From Vitrella brassicaformis (Eukaryota; Sar; Vitrellaceae): DNA of 24,129 nt. A program made the position numbers and the translations under genes. Location: the NCBI GenBank assembly GCA_001179505.1, contig CDMY01000583.1, positions 19,949 through 44,077 of the forward strand. The letters are read 5' to 3'. The notes beneath the pieces were generated by a model. That model saw only the letters and a list, made by a program, of their open reading frames with translations. It ran no database searches and was not told the DNA's origin. Positions 19,411 to 24,129 of the stretch are shown piece by piece (position 1 is the stretch's first letter; the number at the start of each line of letters is the position of its first letter).

Positions 19411-22218
19411 CTAGGAGCGACGAGTTACAGTCAGGCGAGTCCACCATCTCGTCTCGCTTGTGTCGATGCTAAAGTTGGTGCCGACCTCCGTGCCGGTGGG
19501 GAGAAGCTGCCGAACGGCGGCGCGAAGGGCTTCGCTACCACGCACATTCACCATCAAACACCGCAGGCCCCCACCACCCACGATCGATGAGATGCCGTCG
19601 CGGATGAGCTGGGCAGCCGCAGAGGGCTGCAAGTCGTTGGGCACTGAGTGGAAACACACACACACGGCAGCAATGCGCACACATCAGATGAACCAACCGA
19701 AATCCTCTATATTGAAATGCGTTGCGTACCTCTTACGCCTAACTTCAATTCGCCAATCGATGGAAAGCTATCCGATGACCAGCCTTCCAATGCACCCTCA
19801 GTGAGACTGATCGAATGCTGAAAACCTTGTTTTTGCCTCAGCAGGCCGACCTCGACAGTGCCCACTTCCCTCTCCGCCCCCAGCCCCTCCAGCACTCTCC
19901 TCCTTTCCTGTGGACTCACATCTAAGCTGAACCACACCATCTCCATCTTGCTCGGCATCTTCTCTGCCAACAGCCGACCCGCCGCACTGCTCACAGCGCC
20001 GCCGGTGTCCAACTCTTTGGCCTTTGGGAACGGTTGCAGTTGTTCGATGATGGCGGGGTGGGGTGAGGGGGTGTCGGGAGGGGGGACGAAGCCAGGGGCG
20101 TTGAGGATCGCCACGTACCGCGCCCTGTCGAATGTGAGTGTTTTGGTGATGTCGATGGCCGCCTGGCTGGGGCTGTCGACGGGGTGGGTGAGGTCATGCT
20201 GGCTGATGGTGTAGTTGATCTCTGTCGCCTTCCGTGCGACCGCCTGGATGGCATTGAGGGGCGAGGGGTTGGGGGGAAAGTCGTCGCTGTAGAACAGCGA
20301 CAGGTCGAAACTCTCAAGACGCTGGGCCTCAAAAACGACGTTGGCGTCGGGTCGGCAGCACGACTTGTGCAGCGACTCGACGGACTCCAAGAGGGGAAGG
20401 ACCCTGCTGTCGATCTGCTTGCTCAGGCCACGGATGTTGTGGTTAGTCCTGACCGAAAAGCTCATGTCCACCACCAGCTGAGTGAGCGATCGACGGCAAC
20501 CACGCGATGTGAGCGCTGCCTACATCACACACATACATGTGGTGAGATCACCGTCAAGACCTGTCTGGCACGTGCATCTTCTGCTGCTGACTTACCTGCA
20601 GTCTGTCGACCGCTGCAAGGGCCTCGTTAACATCGCCGGCCAGCTGGATGGTGCCGATACTCTGCAGCTGACTCAGCGGCCCCGGCTGCCCAGCAGCTGC
20701 CTCGGGGATGTGCTCAAACACACTGGCCCACTGCTCACCCCGCAGATCACCGCTCACGTGCCGCAGACACCGTGACGAGCTGATGAAGCGGCCCAGCTCT
20801 TCCGAACGCCACCGCTCCTGCTCCACTGTCTGGAGTGACGGCATCAGCCACCCTCTGTTGGCCAGTTTACCGTACTGCCAAACGGCTCCGGTGACGGCTT
20901 TGAGTGAGGGGAGGGTGGAGGGCTCGGTGAGGGGAGGAGGGAGAGGGGGGCGCCGTCGCTCCACTTCACGCTCCGCCGCCGCACTCGGCCTCACTTTTTC
21001 GAATGCGATGGTCTCCAGCCGACTGGCCGACTGTCGCACCTCGGAGGGCCTCTGAGGGGCGGGGGCGTCTCTCTGTCTGTCGGGCTGGTCGGGGTTTGGA
21101 GGCGGCTGAGTGGGGGCGGGCGGGGCGGCCGTGGTCTCAATGATGGTCACCAACACGTCACTGCACCACATGGGGTGGTCCTCAGGGTGGCAGAGGGCGA
21201 TGTGAGTGAGGCCGGTGAGCCGTGCCGCCATCCGCTTGACGAGGTCGAGAGGGATCTTCTGCCAAAAGCTGCGGCCCTCGGTCGGCGATCGCCAGCAGTG
21301 CTCGTCGTCCTTGGTGGCGCAGTCGATGAAGAGTCGTGTGTGGCTGGGCGCCGCCTGTTCCCACATCTGCTTGGTGTTCTTGGCCAGCCGCTGGGAGAGG
21401 GGGATGAGCACATGAAGGGGCAGACACTCCATCACCAACGAACAAATCTGCACAACACACAGAAAGAGGGAGGGAGAGCGGCAGGAGTGAGTGTGTCTGT
21501 CGTTCACTGCAGATTCCCTCTGGCTGGCCTCACCGTTTCTATGCGCTGCTGCTGCTCTCTGTTGCCCGCCGCTGCACTGTTCTCTACACCATTACAACCA
21601 CCGCCAGCCGGGTTGCCAACCACACGCGCTCGCTTGTTGCCGTCGCCAACACAAACCTGCACAGACAGACGCACCAATGAGGCCGATCCATGTGTGTGTG
21701 CGTGTTCGCGTACGGTCTTGGAGTGCTGCCCTTCTGTGTTGTTCTCGTCCGAGTTCACAGCACCGCCCACTCAATGGATACACCGAAACAACCTCCCGTC
21801 GCCATCAGAGCCCTGACCACACACACCAAGCTCTCCTCTCTCCGGGTGTCTGCTGTAGGGTGTGCGAACCTGTTGCTGATACGGTGTGTGGGTCTGATTG
21901 TGCGGGACGACCTTCTGGAACGGCTCCCGCACCCCGTTGACCGCCTCCACCGCCCTCAGGTACACCACCGTCCCTCCCTCGGTCGGCTGCACGCGATACA
22001 CCTCGGCCAGCGCCATGCCCCTCTTCGCGACAGTCGACACCATCCACACACGAGTGCCCTTCTCGTAACACTGAGGGCCACGGCGGGACACCACCTGCTG
22101 AAACGAACAGGCACAAAGATCAGTCACTCCACACAATGATAGAGTGCGCTGTGCCTTTACTGACCGGCGTCTGCGGCTGAGATCCAGCGGCGGATGACGA
22201 CGAAGCGAGAGCCGCCAT
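19411..22218 (-). CDS. Paralogue C: unknown LRR-like family protein with SH3-like N-terminal module
   Basis: Exons 5'->3': 22165-22218, 21870-22097, 21534-21656, 20596-21447, 19730-20519, 19411-19643 (stop TAG); GT-AG, phases 0,0,0,0,1; 759 residues. Starts MAALASSSSAAGSQPQTP. Exon 2 (CYEKGTRVWMVSTVAKRG, ALAEVYRVQPTEGGTVVYL, then PFQKVVPHN) resembles the small SH3-like barrel at the N-terminus of myosins and related binding modules; exon 3 is a Gly/Asn/Gln linker. From exon 4 it is collinear with B: LPLHVLIPLSQRL, LRR-like stretch (MPSLQTVEQERWRSEELGRF), LSLFYSDDFPPNPSP, GALEGWSSDSFPSIG, last exon ending LTVTRRS. Exon 4 carries a Pro-rich insert (APPAPTQPPPNPDQP). The CDS is firm; the SH3-like call is tentative and function is unknown. 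Confidence 0.85.
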
Positions 22219-22599
22219 GGCGCCAATCAAGCAGTGGTCGAAGCAAGCAGCAGACGTCAAATGAGCGCCTGCAATGTCAAGCGGGATGGATAAGTTGTGT
22301 TGCTTTGGCTGTGTGTTCCTTCACTCACTTACGTGTGTCCCGAACTCGCTTGGCTCGAGACTGATGTCTTGAAGCAAGGCGATTTGACAGTGCGATGGCG
22401 TCTTGTGCGCGCGCTTTGCAAAGTTACCCTAACTCGAGGAGAGATCGGTCCCTTCGCATATGTCCTGTCGTTGTTGTCCATCAGACTCAGACCGTTTGTC
22501 TGCTTGTCCCAGGTTGATTCGTCAAACCATCTGTCGGCTTCAAGTTTGCAGCGCTACATTCCCCGGCTGCTTAAAGTTGCTTCACTGCGTGACGGAGAT
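22219..22599. other. Divergent intergenic region between C and D
   Basis: Separates the start codons of C (minus) and D (plus). A plus-strand frame open from 22297 into D's first exon has ordinary intergenic composition, and paralogue B starts at the equivalent of 22600, so I do not extend D upstream. Both promoters presumably lie here; no element is recognisable. Confidence 0.5.
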
Positions 22600-24129
22600 A
22601 TGTCTGCTGCTGCTGCTGCTGCTGCTGCTCCTGCTGCTGCTGACGGTCGGCAGGTGAGGCTGCGTGAATGGGCGGCGTGATTGTTTGTCAGCGCTCATCG
22701 TTCACTCGTCTGTGTGTGATGACAGGCCACATCTGCCGCTGCTGCAAGCGATGAGGATCACCGACGCGCCGAGAGGGATAGGGAACTCAGGCAGGCCATC
22801 GCAGACACGGTAGTCCAAATGACTCAGACAGTCTGAATGAAGCACTGACTCACTCACTGTCGGCTATCTGTGTGTCTTTGCCTTTGTGCAGCCTGGTCTT
22901 GTCAACTGCATCACGGCCTTTCTGCCCCTCTATCTGCTCGGCCTGCTGTCCACCACGGCCTGGGACCACGCAGCGCCCACACACACCCACCTCACCATCG
23001 ACAGCACCAACAGCAACGAGCGGTCGGTGTGGCAGCGGGTCCCTCTCGCTCTCGTCACCCAATGGGCTAAGAAATTCACTCAGCTGACAGCAATTACTCT
23101 CCGCTACCCCGTGGGTAACGTCGTGGGCAAGGCTCTGTGGCGCATCGACGTCTTCATCACGGTGATTGAGTTGAATACCACTACCCTGCGCACGATCGCA
23201 TTTATAGAAGGGGTGCGATTGGCTAAGCGGGAGATGATGACCGTCGGGTCCCGACGGCAGCAGCGCCCACTAAGACAGATCGCGCCTCTCGTCCCGCCGC
23301 CATCATTGGACTCGCTCACGACCATCACCGGACTCCGCTTCCCTCATCGTTGCCTGGCAAAGAGAGGGTGGCGGATGCCATCACTACAGTGCGTCGAGCA
23401 GCAGGGGTGGAGGGCGGATGAGCTGGGCAGCTTCATCAGCTCGTCACGGTCGCTGCAGCACGTTGGCGGGAGGCTGTGGGGTCCCGGTGAGCGGTGGGCC
23501 AGTGTGTTTGAGCTCATGCCTGAGGCAGCTACTGGACAGAGAGGGCCACTTGCACGCCTGCAAAGCATCGGTAGAATCGAGCTGCGCGGCAATTTTGACC
23601 GCGTCTTCCACTATGCCTGTACAATGGTCGACACACTGCATGTAATTCAGCAGAAATGGTTGACCAAGTTTGGCTGTGATCACAGCATATGTGTGTGCTG
23701 TTCGTGTGTGGTGCAGGCTGTGCTCACATCGCGTGGCTGCACTGAATCGCTGACTCAGTTGGTGGTGTTGATGGAATGCAAGAGGGATGTGGCCATTGAT
23801 ATCGACAGTCGTATCCTTCCCCTCCTGCATTCCATCGAGTCGCTACACAGCTCGTGCTGCCAACCCAACGCCGAGATCGTCTTCGAGGCGTCTTCGAGGC
23901 GTCTTCAAGGCGTCTTCGACCTGTCGTTCCTCCATGCGGACACATTCCCTTCTCACCCCTCCCTCCCGCTCAAGATGGCCATCCAGGCGGCCGCAAGGAA
24001 GTCGACACAGCTCGAGTATTTCATCAGCCAGCATGACCTCAGCCACCCCAGCCAGGCGGCCATCGACATCGCCAACACACTCACATTCGACAACGTGGAG
24101 CGCGTGTGGGTCAAGGACGCCGATGGCTT
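22600..24129 (+). CDS. Paralogue D: unknown LRR-like family protein (3' end outside window)
   Basis: Exons: 22600-22653, 22726-22809, 22892-23641, 23717->24129. The frame is open to the window edge. It starts MSAAAAAAAAPAAADGRQ; exon 2 (ATSAAAASDEDHRRAERDRE) and the start of exon 3 (PGLVNCITAFLPLYLLGLLS) are almost identical to B on the opposite strand. Later parts diverge: RMPSLQCVEQQGWRADELGS, LQSIGRIEL, then QAVLTSRGCTESLTQLVVL, ISQHDLSHPSQAAIDIANTL. The intron at 23642-23716 is placed by homology with B and C; it is 75 nt, has no in-frame stop and could be retained. D lacks the four residues (VDSP) that B and C have after THP. Same unknown function as B and C. Confidence 0.8.
23879..23920 (+). 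repeat. 11-nt tandem repeat inside D exon 4
   Basis: GTCTTCGAGGC occurs twice, then once with a G-to-A change (GTCTTCAAGGC), followed by a fourth partial GTCTTCGA. B and C have a shorter sequence here (VVFEYRRVHTFDLS, VVFEAQRLESFDLS) against IVFEASSRRLQGVFDLS in D: a net gain of three residues that keeps the frame. Confidence 0.85.

Noticed and set aside
21175-21816. 213-codon plus-strand open frame
   Set aside because: Antisense to exons 3-4 of paralogue C and crossing their intron; no independent support.
22297-22599. Upstream in-frame extension of D
   Set aside because: Open by chance; B, which shares D's first exon, begins at the equivalent of 22600 and the similarity stops about 25 bases upstream of the ATG.
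16902-23067. Inverted repeat pair as the ends of a transposon
   Set aside because: The repeats are coding exons of paralogues, lie inside genes, and no transposase or target duplication is visible.
1-24129. tRNA or rRNA genes
   Set aside because: No T-loop-like motif with flanking stems and no rRNA-like conserved block was noticed on either strand by eye.

Overview
This is GC-rich, intron-dense nuclear DNA from a eukaryote. Every confident gene is split by GT-AG introns, many of them filled with CA/TG, GACA or GGAT simple repeats, and coding exons can be joined with consistent phases. A giant complement-control-protein (CCP/sushi) repeat protein with a Hint (hedgehog/intein) tail, plus a local family of unknown leucine-rich-repeat-like proteins, suggests a protist. 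An alveolate such as a chromerid alga is my guess; it rests on style and not on a database match.

Layout. (1) 1-2950, plus: 3' part of an 11-exon gene for a UPF1-like superfamily 1 RNA helicase (motifs V and VI) with a long, novel C-terminal extension. (2) 2951-3941: non-coding, simple repeats. (3) 3942-14518, minus: one gene of 33 inferred exons and about 2773 residues: signal peptide, unrecognised N-terminal region, a small Cys-rich CGDG/ECD motif, about 23 CCP-like modules, a hydrophobic segment and a C-terminal Hint domain. (4) 15191-17348 minus, 19411-22218 minus and 22600 to the window end plus: three paralogues of one unknown family, called B, C and D here. B and C are a tandem pair whose 3' flanks are also duplicated. 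D is inverted relative to B and shares its first two exons. C has a different N-terminus with an SH3-like module. (5) 17391-18329, plus: a small unrecognised gene, head-to-head with B, whose exon model is uncertain.

The genes do not form an obvious pathway. The most interesting points are the CCP-array/Hint architecture built from phase-1 exons, several candidate introns of only 22-32 nt that are needed to keep frames open, introns with a CA arm near the 5' end and a TG arm near the 3' end that could fold into hairpins, and mosaic identity among the three paralogues that suggests gene conversion.

All exon borders were read by eye from splice consensus, phase and domain continuity. No search or transcript data were available.
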